Source: Gnetum montanum (lineage: Eukaryota > Streptophyta > Gnetopsida > Gnetales > Gnetaceae). From it: 22,574 nucleotides of DNA. The DNA lies in the NCBI GenBank assembly GCA_015680685.1, contig MNCI01014254.1, positions 282,787 to 305,360 of the forward strand, in the 5' to 3' direction. Of the stretch, positions 10,007-19,738 are shown piece by piece (position 1 is the first letter of the stretch; every line of letters begins with the position of its first letter). The notes below the pieces were generated by a model. That model saw only the letters and a list, made by a program, of their open reading frames with translations, made no database searches and was not told the DNA's origin. The position numbers and the translations under genes were made by a program.

Positions 10007-10330
10007 TTAAAAAAATAAAAGATATGAAAAAGTTTATAAATTCATACTAGACAACATAATTTCCCATTTCGCTATACCTATGACCATAGTCATAGATAAT
10101 GGCCCATAATTTAGTAGCCAAGAAACAAAAAAATTTTATCATGACCTAGNATCATGACCTAGGCATTAAGGATTTTTTTATCATCATACTACCCTAAAGC
10201 CAATGGATAGGCTAAAATAAGTAATAAGGCCATCATCAACTTGCTTAAGAAGATGCAGAACAACAAAAAAACACAAGTGGTATGAGTGGCTTGTCCATGT
10301 ACTTTGGGATTAACAAATAGCCCTCTAAAC
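10007..10330 (+). pseudogene. Integrase catalytic core of element D, second half
   Basis: The integrase text resumes after the insertion: KKVYKFILDNIISHFAIP, TIVIDNGP-stop-FSSQE (second catalytic Asp at 10095-10097; CAA turned to TAA), FYHDL, then ANGQAE-like and INLLKKM residues. The catalytic Glu appears as Lys (AAA at 10214-10216), and the neighbouring Gln is TAG. A duplicated segment around an N (10138-10162) shifts the frame. Confidence 0.85.
10138..10162. other. Unknown base flanked by a 12-bp exact duplicate
   Basis: ATCATGACCTAG stands at 10138-10149 and again at 10151-10162, with a single N at 10150 between them. Only one copy fits the integrase (YHDL). This looks like two contig ends joined without merging their overlap rather than biology. 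Confidence 0.8.
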
Positions 10331-10559
10331 CACCACCGGTGTAACTTCTTATAGCTTGGTTTATGGGTCTAAAGGTGTTTTACCTCTTCAATTGTAGGTG
10401 TGATCACTTTGAGTCATCTTATCAAACTTCATCAATGATGAATAAAACAAAGAGTTGTGCATCAAGGACCTAGAGAAAATGGAGGAGAAATGAGTGTGAA
10501 CACTTTCTCATGTCGAGCAATACTGAGAGAGGTAGAAACAACAACATCATCATGACCTA

Positions 10560-10735
10560 CAAGACCTAGTTTTCAAATCCATCCATGAGCATGTGAACAA
10601 ATTCTTAGCCAACTGGAAAGGAACTTTCTTGATCACTAAGGCTTATGGGAATGGAGCCTTCAAGATACTTGACATGGATGGAAATGAGTTGGTCAATCTG
10701 GTCAATCATTCCTAGCTACAATCCTAGTACATGTA
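10560..10735 (+). pseudogene. Integrase C-terminal tail of element D
   Basis: In one frame the residues NWKGTFLITKAYGNGAFKIL, then DMDGNELVN and LVNHS, match the C-terminal GPYVV-KA-SGGAL-L-DMDG-ELPNPVN pattern of Tat-clade polyproteins. The stretch from about 10330 to 10560 joins it to the catalytic core but is too eroded to read. Pol ends near 10735, and no LTR is recognised after it. Confidence 0.8.
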
Positions 10736-10739
10736 GTCT

Positions 10740-12147
10740 ATGAAGAACAACAATTGATGTCAATAATTAATAATAAGCAAGCCTACATGACCTCGTTTTG
10801 CATAATAGATGAACTGTGAAATTTTGTAACATTGGTAAGCTTGGATAGCATGGTTTGCTAATCATTCTTGTATGGCCTTATGCATTGTATTACAACAACA
10901 TGATCTTTTGGTTCGATTTATTGTTTCCTTAGAGTTATGCTTGTAGGAAAAATCCTAAAGTCATCATGAAGGTGCAACTTATTATAGTAGCAAGTAATCA
11001 TGTAGCCTTGATGTGCAAGACTTGGTGAGTTTGTCCAACTATACCAGGAGTTCTTGTCCCGCATCATTACCATTACACCCATTAAGCCTAATCCCATAGC
11101 CTAATCATAACTTTCCTAATCCTTGAGTAATAATGACAAGTTACGTTTGACACTTATACATTATGGACATTTGACATCTCCTTCATCATGCTCCACCATC
11201 ATCCCCATTAAGTGTAACACATCTCATTCAATGGGAAAAACCAAATCAAACATGGCCTTGGTAATGAAATCCAATGAAGGTTTCATCCAAACAAAAATAT
11301 GGGGAAGGAAATTACCTAGAATCTGAATGGTAAATGAAGCTCAAAAAGATAAAGCAATGACTCCAAACATACAAAGGAAGGATCCTAATTGCCAAAAACG
11401 CATTGGAGTGAGGTGTTTGTTCCTCAAACACATTATTGAGTAACCAATACTTCAAAAAGATGAAGTCCCAAGACTACATTGATTGATGAACATGTCATTA
11501 CCACAAATGTAATGATTATGTTGACATTTGGAATTCATTTTTACACCTCATGACCACCTCCTTATGGTTAAATATTATCTTTACCTTTAGTTACCTCATC
11601 ATAAATTTATCCCATCATCACAAGCACTCTTGAGTATGTTCAATAGTACTAAATTAATTACAAAGAGGGAACATTGGTGATGGACCTACAATGTTGTTTT
11701 GTATTCTTTGTTAATGTCTCTATGGTCAATAATTCAAACATCAATAAAGAAGGGCCAATGAAACATAGCCAAAAGTTCATGTTATAAATTGTAACCTTCA
11801 TTTCCCAACTTGAGACACAAATTTATTGTAAATGTAATATTTTTAATACATTGACTACAATCTTCATACCTTAACATTTTAGGGTTGAAAATTGCTTCAA
11901 AAGTTACTATTTCCTCACTTCCTAAGTGGAAAAAGTTACCTCATGTCTATATTTAAGCTTGGGAAGGCTGAAAATTCCTTTCAAATGATCATAATTATCA
12001 TTTTCATTGGTTTTTGTAAGGGTATAACCTCAACTATAGTGGAACCATCTACCCTTGGGTGTAGATGAAATATATGGGATCTTTCATTTCCAACCTAGCA
12101 TATTCATCACCAAAACCCAATGAAGATGTAGCATTGGAAATGTTGGG
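10740..12147. other. AT-rich stretch, nothing identified
   Basis: No domain, LTR edge or clear repeat was found. The 67-codon plus-strand frame at 11123-11326 has no recognisable motif and lies in similar AT-rich text on both sides; I treat it as chance. This may be the eroded 3' untranslated part or LTR of D. Confidence 0.4.
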
Positions 12148-12352
12148 ATTTTCCATTTTGGAATTGATGGTATTTTCCATTTCCATTTCCACTATTCCAA
12201 TAGTGGCCAGCATAGTTAACTAAAGTCTTTAGCAATTGTAGCATGGCTAGCATAGACAACATTTTCCATGGTTTCAAAACATTTCCTAGTAGTTTCCACA
12301 TTTTCCAATATTTTCTACATTTCCCATAGTTTTCAACATTTTCCAATAACTT
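12148..12352. repeat. TTTTCCA-rich degenerate minisatellite
   Basis: Words such as TTTTCCATTTCC and ACATTTTCCAAT recur every 10 to 16 bases on the plus strand. This makes a 79-codon minus-strand frame (12107-12346) of Trp, Lys, Asn and Gly that is low-complexity, not a protein. A plus-strand piece GGCTAGCATAG at 12244 resembles the box of the 3.5-5.5 kb array, but one hit is not enough to link them. Confidence 0.6.
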
Positions 12353-12889
12353 TAGTGTAGTTCACCAAGGCCAATGTAATTGGAATGGTGTTAGTGTAGT
12401 CAAAAAAGTCTATTTACTATTTATATTAAATGGATGGGCTTTGGTAGTTATGGTGTATTCTAGGCTTACTATAAATGGTAACTACATTGAAAATTGTAAC
12501 TATTGTGACTTGAAAACTAGCATTAATCTATAGTAATCATGATAGTGATGTGCAAGCCACAAAAACTCCTTTTTGGCACAACAACATCATAACTTATTCC
12601 ATCCTAAAAGCACTTTGCAACCAAGAACCTTGCAACCCCTTTGAGCAAAATTGGTACCTACAATGAGCACAATGATTCCCATGTAATATCATTGCACTAA
12701 AGGTTGAACACCAATTTTTAACTACAACCTTTGATCTTGGTGGAAACTACTATAGAGTTGTTAGAAACTAGAGCTAACAAGTATCTAGATCATGGAGCTT
12801 CATGTGTAGACCAAAGGCTCTAATGAACTTCAAGACCCTTCCAGCAACTTCTTGTACAATTAGCATAAAATCTATACTTTTTGAACCTA
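12353..12889. other. AT-rich stretch, nothing identified
   Basis: Stops are dense in all frames. No repeat or motif is visible by eye. Confidence 0.4.
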
Positions 12890-13085
12890 CTACTATATTT
12901 TCCATTTCAATGAAGTCATAGTTCATGGCTATGCAAATCTAAATTCACATTTCCATTTCTGTATTTTTTCATTTTAGATCTATGATTCCATTTTCATTTT
13001 CATTTACATTTACATTTTCAATTTTTTTTAGATTTCCATCAATAATTTTGTTTATGTTTCCATTTATGTGGTCATTTTATATTTT
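12890..13085. repeat. TTTTCATTTACA-rich low-complexity tract
   Basis: Runs of CATTTTCATTTTCATTTACA-like sequence around 12990-13020, with looser T-rich text on both sides. It is similar in kind to 12148-12352 and may share an origin. Confidence 0.5.
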
Positions 13086-15043
13086 TGTAAGTCCTTGGCT
13101 AATTAGCTAGACCATCCAAGGTACCTTGAATCTTGTTTTCGAAGGTCCTTGGGATTTAAGGCTAAAACTATTTTGGCACCTAGGATATTTGAATTTTTCT
13201 TCTAGAAACCAAATTTTCTAGGTCCAACAACTTTCAACCCTGAAGTTATTATGGTTAAATTGCTAAATTTATCAAATTCCAACTCTATGATACCAAGGGA
13301 TCTTAGGATGTACTATTTGGGATCCCACATGATGCAAAATTGATGACAACTATAATACTTAGAAAAATTTTAATCTACGCTATCTCCAACAATTAGAAAA
13401 ATTTTGGTTCTAAAATTTTTTGGAAATCATAAAGAATTTAATTGGTAAGTTGGATTATGAATATAGATGATTTTTGATAATCCCTAGCATTTAGGAATAT
13501 GCTTTATGATGATGTGTTTAGGGTATTTGATGCTTAAATCCTCAAAGAATATTGTTGAAACTGAACTTAGATTTGATTTAAAGAAAACTAAAATAGTGAG
13601 CAAAAAATTGTTCTCTATTGATGAATGTTATTAAGGTGTTAAAGGAGAATCCATCAAGAAGAGCATAGATATTGAATTAATATACTTGTAAAAGAAAAAG
13701 TGGAAATAATGAACCAATAGAGGAAATAATGTTAGGATATCATCAATACACTAATCATGAGGACTATTCTATACTATAGAAGGTGGACATGGCTATGTTC
13801 TACATATAATATGACTAAAAGGATGTCATTTATGATGTTTAGACCCTATCCTTGTCATGCACTGAATACACCCTTAGTAAAATCTTAAGTATCACTAAAT
13901 ATGATGATGAGAGAATAGGGAATGAGATAAGAAAGAGAGTTATAAGGATAAATAGAGAAGTAAGAGAGGAGACATGAAAAATAGACTTGAAAAATTAAGA
14001 AAATAATAAAACTAGTGAATGAAATAAGGAATATTGCCTATACACTAGGATGTGGTGCTATGCCACAAAAGGAAGGAATGACTAATTCCCACACTCTAAT
14101 GATTATTGATGGTTAATAGATTTGATTCTCTTCCTTTATCATTCAATCTCAACATAGCATTGAATGAAATTAAAAATGGCAAAATACTCATTGCTCTCTA
14201 CATGAGATAAATCATCCACAAATATCCTTTCCATTTTATGCTATAAATGAAAACTTAGTAGAATGAGATAAGATGAGATTGGACAAATAGATGAAATCAT
14301 ATGAAAGAAACATAAAAGAATAACAGTTGAAAATAAAAAGAGGAGAGGATTAAAATAATGTATAAAATATAAATAAGATGGAAAATGATTTATAACAAAC
14401 CTAATAATGGTTAATCTTATTTTTTTTTCTTGTTGATAGAGATGAAGTGGGACATGATTATTACTTAATGACAAGTGATGTTATCATACATATCAATGAG
14501 TCCCTAGATGGAATGCCCATAAATGATCATAGATAGAATGCTTAAAATAATAATAGTTAGGTTGATAAGGGCTTGACAAGAAGCGAGATGATGGTAGTTT
14601 GATTTCAAACTAATCAAGCAATAAATTGCTCATAGGTATTAAAATAATGATGAATAATGATAAAGGGAAAGAGAAAGAAGAAATGAAAAATTACAAGATC
14701 TAAATACATGATATCTATGGGGAAGGGATAAAGAAGAAATAATGGGATATTGGTTTTTTATATGTTTGATGTTTTTACAAGATGATTTGTTTGTGTTTGT
14801 ATGCATATTTTAGAGAATGAGAAATAGATATAGGGAACTATTATTTTTATATTATGTATTTTATTTGTTTATGCTTTTAATTTTTTCAATCATTATAGGA
14901 TTTTTACATTTTCTATAGCTAAAATTCAAGAAAAATCAAGACAAAGTAGTAGATGAAAATACTATAGACTATGAGATAAAATAGTGCATGGTAAATTAAA
15001 TGAGAAAACATAACTAGAAGATGAATTAAAAGCATAAAAATAA
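13086..15043. other. AT-rich stretch with purine-rich patches
   Basis: No coding domain was found. The plus strand is rich in GAGA, AGAAA and GATAAG words at about 13900-14030 and again at about 14240-14400. The 77-codon minus-strand frame at 14241-14474 is Leu/Ser/Phe-rich only because of this strand bias. The block ends at the U5 end of the 3' LTR of element B. Confidence 0.45.
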
Positions 15044-15874
15044 GGATGAGTAGTAGGTATTCAGCTATGCCCAACCATGCAAATCACCAGCATGTACATG
15101 TGATTCAGTTGGATTCCATGGACTATGTTTTACTTATGTGGCCTATATTCTTAGATGGTGAAATATATGATTACTAGTCATTGTCTTCCTAATAATCATT
15201 TGTATTAACCAATTTGTATGGTTAAGTGTGATTGGGATGTAAGATATTTATTTTTATAATTTTCATTATTTTCTTCATTTGTGAAATAATTAAATAATGG
15301 AAGGTTTTTTTATTTAAATTAACTAATTAGTTAACTAAACTATCTAAAATGTAGAGCATTCCTTCTCACTTTCCATACACATCCTAAAATTATACTAACA
15401 CTACTAGGTTACTAATTATTATTGCCAAGCATTATCCATTGGTAGGATTACCAAGCATTAATATATTATGATTGAAGTAGTCCTACTCATCTTAATTATG
15501 AATTAGAATATTAAATGCTCATAATAAGAGAGTAAATTTTATTCAAATTAAAATACTATAAAATAAAGTTAAACTAATTCAAGTATTATAATGGATGAAA
15601 GAAATCTCAATTTTATTGCTATTCATGAAATTGTGTCTAGGTACATATTGCACTCAAATAAAAATGTCATACAATCACTTCAATCCACACAATAGGAACT
15701 CAAAGGAAAAATTTTACTAAGTTCTATAGAAAGAGCTACATAAGTCTAGCTAATATATCAACCAAGTGGTGTCATTCACCAATGCATCCTTCGATTAGTG
15801 ACGATGCACATTCATTAATGCATCCTTAGATGTGTTTATGAGGACACATCGATAACTATGCATTGATGTTGTCA
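15044..15874 (-). mobile_element. 3' LTR of element B
   Basis: About 831 bp, aligning along its length with the LTR of A on the same strand. Matches include GATGAGT at the U5 end, TATGGTTTAGT/TATGGTTAAGT, CATACACATC, GGATTACCAAGC, and GTGTC-AGGTAC with CATACAAT. The text has lost nearly all CpG. The outer end is set at TGACAACATC (minus strand, from 15874) because the LTRs of A and C also begin TGA. No clear TATA box survives at the expected place (about 15740-15755). Confidence 0.7.
15782..15870 (-). repeat. ATGCATCCTT repeat in the promoter part of the B LTR
   Basis: ATGCATCCTT occurs at 15782 and 15818, both followed by a GAT. Related words (GATGCAC near 15803, CACATCGAT near 15845, ATGCATTGATG at 15859) fall between and after them at 15 to 25 bp spacing. 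This is where A and C have their GCGATATC array. Confidence 0.5.
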
Positions 15875-17479
15875 TCTTATTTGATATTTTATTTTACCCT
15901 CAAGAGTAATTGAAAACTCTTCCTTGAGTGAATAAAAATAGGATCAAAATTATTACAAAATTGGAAGAAGTATGGAACTAACTAGATGGTTGACTAACTG
16001 AGTAACTTTTGAGTGTTATGTGATATGGATTAAAAAATTAGTGCAATTTATAAAGAATGAGGATACTTGAATAAGAAAATGGCATCTACTTGGATGATTG
16101 GAAATAGGATGAAATCTTCATACCACGTTTAGAGTTGGAGGCTCTTCTTCAATGGAGGATCCTTCATCACATTCTGATCTTACTAGAGGTCTTAGTTGTG
16201 GTACACCTATTGCAAAAAAATAGAAGACATTTAGAAGTACCTTCATTTTCTCATTTTTTTCTATGTGGATCATGAATGGTCTAGGATTCTTCAGCTAGAT
16301 ATGCTAGTGTTGCAATATTCCACAAGTACGATAGTATCAAGAACATCTCTTTCACATTGATGAATTAGATTGCAAAAGAGGTCTCTAGGTTCATCTGAGA
16401 AGAGGTCTCCTACTGGCTATAGGCACCTTCACCTCTTCCTTCAATAGCCTCCCCATAATCATGCCCACATTCTATAACCAACATAATGTTTGCAGGCCTG
16501 TAGCTATAAGTGCCACCATGTCTATTATGTATCACATGCAATGATGAAACGTCCATCACCTATTTCCATCGCAATTTCCTTGGTATGACATATTCTCATC
16601 ACATTTTTCATTTGAATCTACAACACATAATACATATGTTAAAATTCTCCAAATTTACAATATTAAAATAATACTCCATGCCATGGAAAATGCCAAATTG
16701 AAATCCTTGATTAGAAAGCATAGATATTGAAGTTGTAATGTCTAATCTTTGCATGGATAATAATGCATTGTAGCAGAAACAAAAAAAAATATCCAATAAT
16801 AGATTCAGTCACCATCCTTCTCATTGTGAGATGAAAACTAAAGATTTTATTGAATACCCACTTGAAAATTACTTCTATATATGTTCTTATGTGAACTATA
16901 TTGATCCATATCTATATTTATAGAAGGGACACTTTCAATTCATTATCAAGAGAAGCACTTGATGAAGTTATTCAAAAATGGTTGATGAAGAGAAGAGCCT
17001 ATTGCTTAATGAAAGCATGCATGGGTGGGTCTAAGTCATTATAATATCACAAGAACATACTAGCTATACCATTCTTTACTTCTTGTATCTACACTTAGCA
17101 TAAATTGAAGATGAGGTTGCTTGCTGGTGGTGGGTGAGGATTGGGAAAAGCCAAAGAAACCTATGATGGGGGTCCATAAATCCTTATATTTATATATTTT
17201 TATGCTCATAATGTATTTTTTGATGGATTTCAATTACTCCTACTTTCAAATAAATTAATGCTGAAATCCTACTTTTCACTTTGTCATTGGTTGATGAATT
17301 ACACCAACTTTTTGTTTCCCTTTAATCATAGATTGTAGTAATATCATTTGTTATTTTCCTTTATTGACTTATCTTGTATTATTTTAATGGGTTAGGATGA
17401 AAATCCATCATAGGCTTTCCAAATATATGATAGGATAGTACATTTGACATTTTATATGGAACAAGGAAACTACCCAATA
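15875..17479. other. Interior of element B, unassigned
   Basis: The Gag core, protease and pol expected here are not recognisable on the minus strand. Either they were deleted or foreign DNA replaced them. The 62-codon minus-strand frame at 16608-16796 shows no motif. No polypurine tract is certain next to the LTR. Confidence 0.4.
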
Positions 17480-18391
17480 TAAATATGGATAGGAGCAATG
17501 AACATATATATNGCATGGGTGAGGTTAACATGAACAATTCCTATCATGGCCATGTTTCCTATGATGTGACCTACTATGTTATCTTTCTTGATGATGCTCT
17601 TTATTTTCTTATTATTATTATCTATGTTCTCTCCTTCCATTTCTATGATTAGGCTTTTTATCATCTCCATAGTCCTTGATCATTTATCCTTTATTCTTGG
17701 TCATGTTCCCTATTATTAGGGTTTGATGATAAGGAGGTTGATGAAGGTGGAGAACTAGGAAAGTGGTGAAACATGCCCTTATCTTGTAGTCCCTTGGCTC
17801 TTCTCTTGATGAATTATTTAGAGACCTTAGACTTGAGATGGTTCTAAAACCAGTTCACTTCTTACCTTGGTTATTTTTTAAGGTTAAACATAATAATCAA
17901 TGAGTTATCATTATTACTAAAGGAAAAAGGATCTTGGTATTGATATTTCCTTGATGAAAATCCTAGGTTATTGTTCTGTGACTTCAAAAATATTAAGAAC
18001 AAAAACTATTTACCCTTACTATCTTCATGGAGAATTTCCATGCATTTATCTTTTTTAAGTAGGGCCTTTCTTGGCTAATAATCTCTAGAGAGGTACTCCA
18101 TTACTTCATAATCTAGACCTACTAGTTCAAGGCCTTGTTTCATAAGAGCTATCGTGAGCATTAAAAAAATACAAAGATTGGGAAGTAACACAATATTATC
18201 CTCTAGATCTCTATATTATTGCTACTCATCTTGATGGAGAATGTTGTTAAATTATGGATAATAGGGATCTAGATGTGCATAGAACACCTTTACTTATTAA
18301 GAAACCTCATTAGCATCCTCTCTATGTCCATTGTGTTTGTTGGAGTCAACAGTAGGTGGTGAATCGATCCTATGAGAAGAAGAAAAATTAG
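17480..18391 (-). pseudogene. Relic of the Gag N-terminal region in element B
   Basis: The minus strand aligns with the start of gag in C. CTTCTTCTCA near 18390 matches the region just after the ATG of C, although the ATG itself is lost. CATCAAGATGAG, then AGAGATCTAGAGGATAATAT and TTGTGTTAC near 18160-18220 match the part of C encoding HQYEQLRWRDLQGNIVLS; translated, B reads YRDLEDNIVL there. Further on, a Ser/Pro/His-coding stretch near 17700-17790 matches the low-complexity linker of C. The 66-codon open frame at 17470-17670, which includes an undetermined base at 17512, would be the following Lys-rich linker. Stops and shifts are frequent. Confidence 0.65.
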
Positions 18392-18523
18392 TTAGTTTTT
18401 ATATCATGTGTCTTAATAAAATATTATTATTCTTCTTCTAAGAGACAATTTCTTTTATGCTTTCACAATGATTTTCTATGATTTCACTACCTAAAAATAA
18501 TTAGTGCACTTTGATAAAATATG

Positions 18524-18541
18524 TCCCTACCAACCATACAA
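18524..18541 (-). other. Primer-binding site relic of element B
   Basis: On the minus strand it reads TTGTATGGTTGGTAGGGA, matching 10 of 18 bases of the tRNA-Asp-type PBS. Five of the eight mismatches are C-to-T or G-to-A. On its own this is weak; the support is its position, exactly one base from the LTR end as in A and C. Confidence 0.5.
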
Positions 18542-18542
18542 A

Positions 18543-18592
18543 TGCTGAGCAATAGGTATTTCCCTATGCCCAACAATAAGAATCACTACTCA
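18543..18592 (-). mobile_element. Fragment of the 5' LTR of element B
   Basis: Fifty bases matching the U5 end of the 3' LTR of B at 15044-15093, ending where the LTR of C begins. ACTCA at 18588-18592 would be the left copy of the target-site duplication made by C. Confidence 0.65.
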
Positions 18593-18614
18593 TGAGACGC
18601 GACATGCATAGTCC

Positions 18615-18657
18615 CGCGATATCGCGTCTTTCCCTGCGATATCGCGTACGCGATATC
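18615..18657 (+). repeat. Palindrome cluster CGCGATATCGCG upstream of the LTR TATA box
   Basis: CGCGATATCGCG at 18615-18626 is a perfect 12-bp palindrome. GCGATATCGC at 18636-18645 is a second one, and GCGATATC at 18650-18657 a third, partial copy; GCGTACGC at 18644-18651 is also self-complementary. The cluster ends 18 bp before the TATA box. The CpG-rich words survive in an otherwise CpG-poor region and recur in A, suggesting they were kept for a function. Confidence 0.8.
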
Positions 18658-18675
18658 ATGGTCTGCCGCCATATC

Positions 18676-18683
18676 TATAAATA
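18676..18683 (+). promoter_or_regulatory. TATA box of element C LTR
   Basis: TATAAATA within CTATAAATAAGAGGT, a string identical in the LTR of A. It would place the start of the element RNA some 30 bp downstream, near 18705-18715. Confidence 0.75.
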
Positions 18684-18930
18684 AGAGGTGGCACTCCCTT
18701 CATTTCCCAATCGTGGCTAGAAGTAGCGAAGCTCTGGCAGTTTAATCCCTCTAGAGTTAGAATTTTTCCCATGTGCCCGCAGTAGGAGTCCTAGAGTGAA
18801 CGGCTCTTTATTCGAGCAACTTTGTAACTTGAACACAAGTTGTGTATGGAAACAAAGACAAACTTAATTGGATAAACCTTGCAGTACATGGTTTTATTTC
18901 ATTGTTATTTATTGCTTTCCTAGTGTGCAC

Positions 18931-19208
18931 GAGTACAACTTGATTACGAGCATCTACGGATGTGTACAGCTAATCAAGGAATCAGCTGCTCGTCGCAACG
19001 CATGAGTACGACTTAACTACGAGCATTGGCTACTTGGTAACCCTATAGCATATTCCAGGATCTGCGCTTGGTAATCCTTGTAGTAGTCCAATGTGTATGG
19101 CTAGTTAAGGAATCAGCTACTCATCGCTAGGAACGTGTGATAAGTACGACTTGGGTATGAGCATCCACGGGTGTGTACAGCTAGCCAAGGAATCGGCTGC
19201 TTATCACA
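18931..19208 (+). repeat. About 67-bp unit present three times in the LTR of C
   Basis: Each unit runs from AGTACRACTT through ACGAGCAT and TGTGTACAGCTA to AAGGAATCRGCTGCT. Copy 1 is about 18931-18995, copy 2 about 19004-19127 and copy 3 about 19141-19208. Copy 2 is split by about 60 bp including ATCTGCGCTTGGTAATCC. A and B have only sequence like copy 2, so copies 1 and 3 are extra in C. Confidence 0.75.
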
Positions 19209-19626
19209 CTTAGGTTAAATAGGTGCCTCAATACGACCACTTCGAGCATTTGCATTACATGTGGTGATCCTAGCAATGATTAGCGTTTGGTAGCCACAAT
19301 TGCATAGTTCAGGGTGTGTTCGGTAAGTGGGAACGGATGCTGATGCTAGTTAATTTAGACTTAGGACATAGTTAGAGTTAGTTAGTTTCTCAACCCTTTC
19401 CCTCATAGCTTAGGAGATAAACTGAAAAATACCAAAAAAATCACATACCTCAGACTTGCTTAACCATACACCGTGACACATACAAGCAAGCCTGGGAAGA
19501 CAACGAATGATTAACCCCAAGTGTTTCTTGTGGCGTTAAGGCATTTAGTCTACGAAGTTCGACCAGATCGCGCGTGCATGCTCGTATTCATATGGTTGAG
19601 TGTAGGGGTACCTCGCCACTCATCAT

Positions 19627-19644
19627 TGGCACCGTTTTCGGGGA
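19627..19644 (+). other. Primer-binding site of element C (tRNA-Asp type)
   Basis: TGGCACCGTTTTCGGGGA matches 15 of 18 bases of the complement of the plant tRNA-Asp(GUC) 3' end, TGGCGCCGTTGCCGGGGA. One base separates it from the LTR end. This type of PBS is common in plant Ty3/gypsy elements. Confidence 0.85.
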
Positions 19645-19738
19645 CTAAGTGTTTTCACGCAAATTGATCATAAGGGATATCACTCACATCATTGTGAGCA
19701 TCAACAAACCTTCGGGTTAATTAGTTACACCATTAGAA

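Larger units (their letters stand above)
6140..10740 (+). mobile_element. Element D: decayed Tat-lineage Ty3/gypsy pol, split by an insertion
   Basis: Plus-strand remnants of pol appear in the order RT, RNase H, a second RNase H and integrase, the order known for the Tat lineage of plant Ty3/gypsy elements. Integrase is split by 8899-10006. No gag, protease, PBS or LTR is recognised on either side, so the ends given are those of the coding remnants. D shares no domain with A, B or C inside this window, so whether it belongs to their family cannot be judged here. Confidence 0.85.
15044..18592 (-). mobile_element. Element B: old relative of A and C, broken by C
   Basis: On the minus strand: the last 50 bp of a 5' LTR (18592-18543), a 1-nt spacer, a PBS relic (18541-18524), a relic of the Gag N-terminal region (about 18391-17480), an unassigned interior, and a complete 3' LTR (15874-15044). 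The two LTR pieces face the same way and share their U5 end text (TAGGTATT, CTATGCCCAAC, AATCAC). The interior is only about 2.6 kb, so pol is missing: B is either a deleted copy or a non-autonomous form. The outer part of its 5' LTR should lie beyond element C, outside the window. Confidence 0.75.
18593..19625 (+). mobile_element. 5' LTR of element C
   Basis: About 1033 bp, starting TGAGACG and ending CACTCATCA. The U5 end is fixed by the PBS and by an almost identical end in A. The start is chosen because it gives the TGA start seen in A and B; 18605 is an alternative. It is about 180 bp longer than the LTRs of A and B, mostly because of the repeated unit at 18931-19208. Confidence 0.8.

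Noticed and set aside
11123-11326. 67-codon plus-strand frame as a small gene
   Set aside because: No recognisable motif, no matching context, and surrounding text of the same composition.
12244-12254. Single GGCTAGCATAG match to the 187-bp array box
   Set aside because: One short hit is expected by chance in this much text; no second unit at the right distance.
12107-12346. 79-codon minus-strand frame rich in Trp, Lys, Asn
   Set aside because: It is the translation of a TTTTCCA-type low-complexity repeat, with no domain pattern.
14241-14474. Leu/Ser/Phe-rich 77-codon minus-strand frame resembling a membrane protein
   Set aside because: The composition follows from the purine-rich plus strand; no start context or family pattern.
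15899-15929. CTCAAGAGT...ACTCTTCCTTGAG as a terminator-like hairpin
   Set aside because: The arms do not pair cleanly, and such terminators are not expected in a plant genome.
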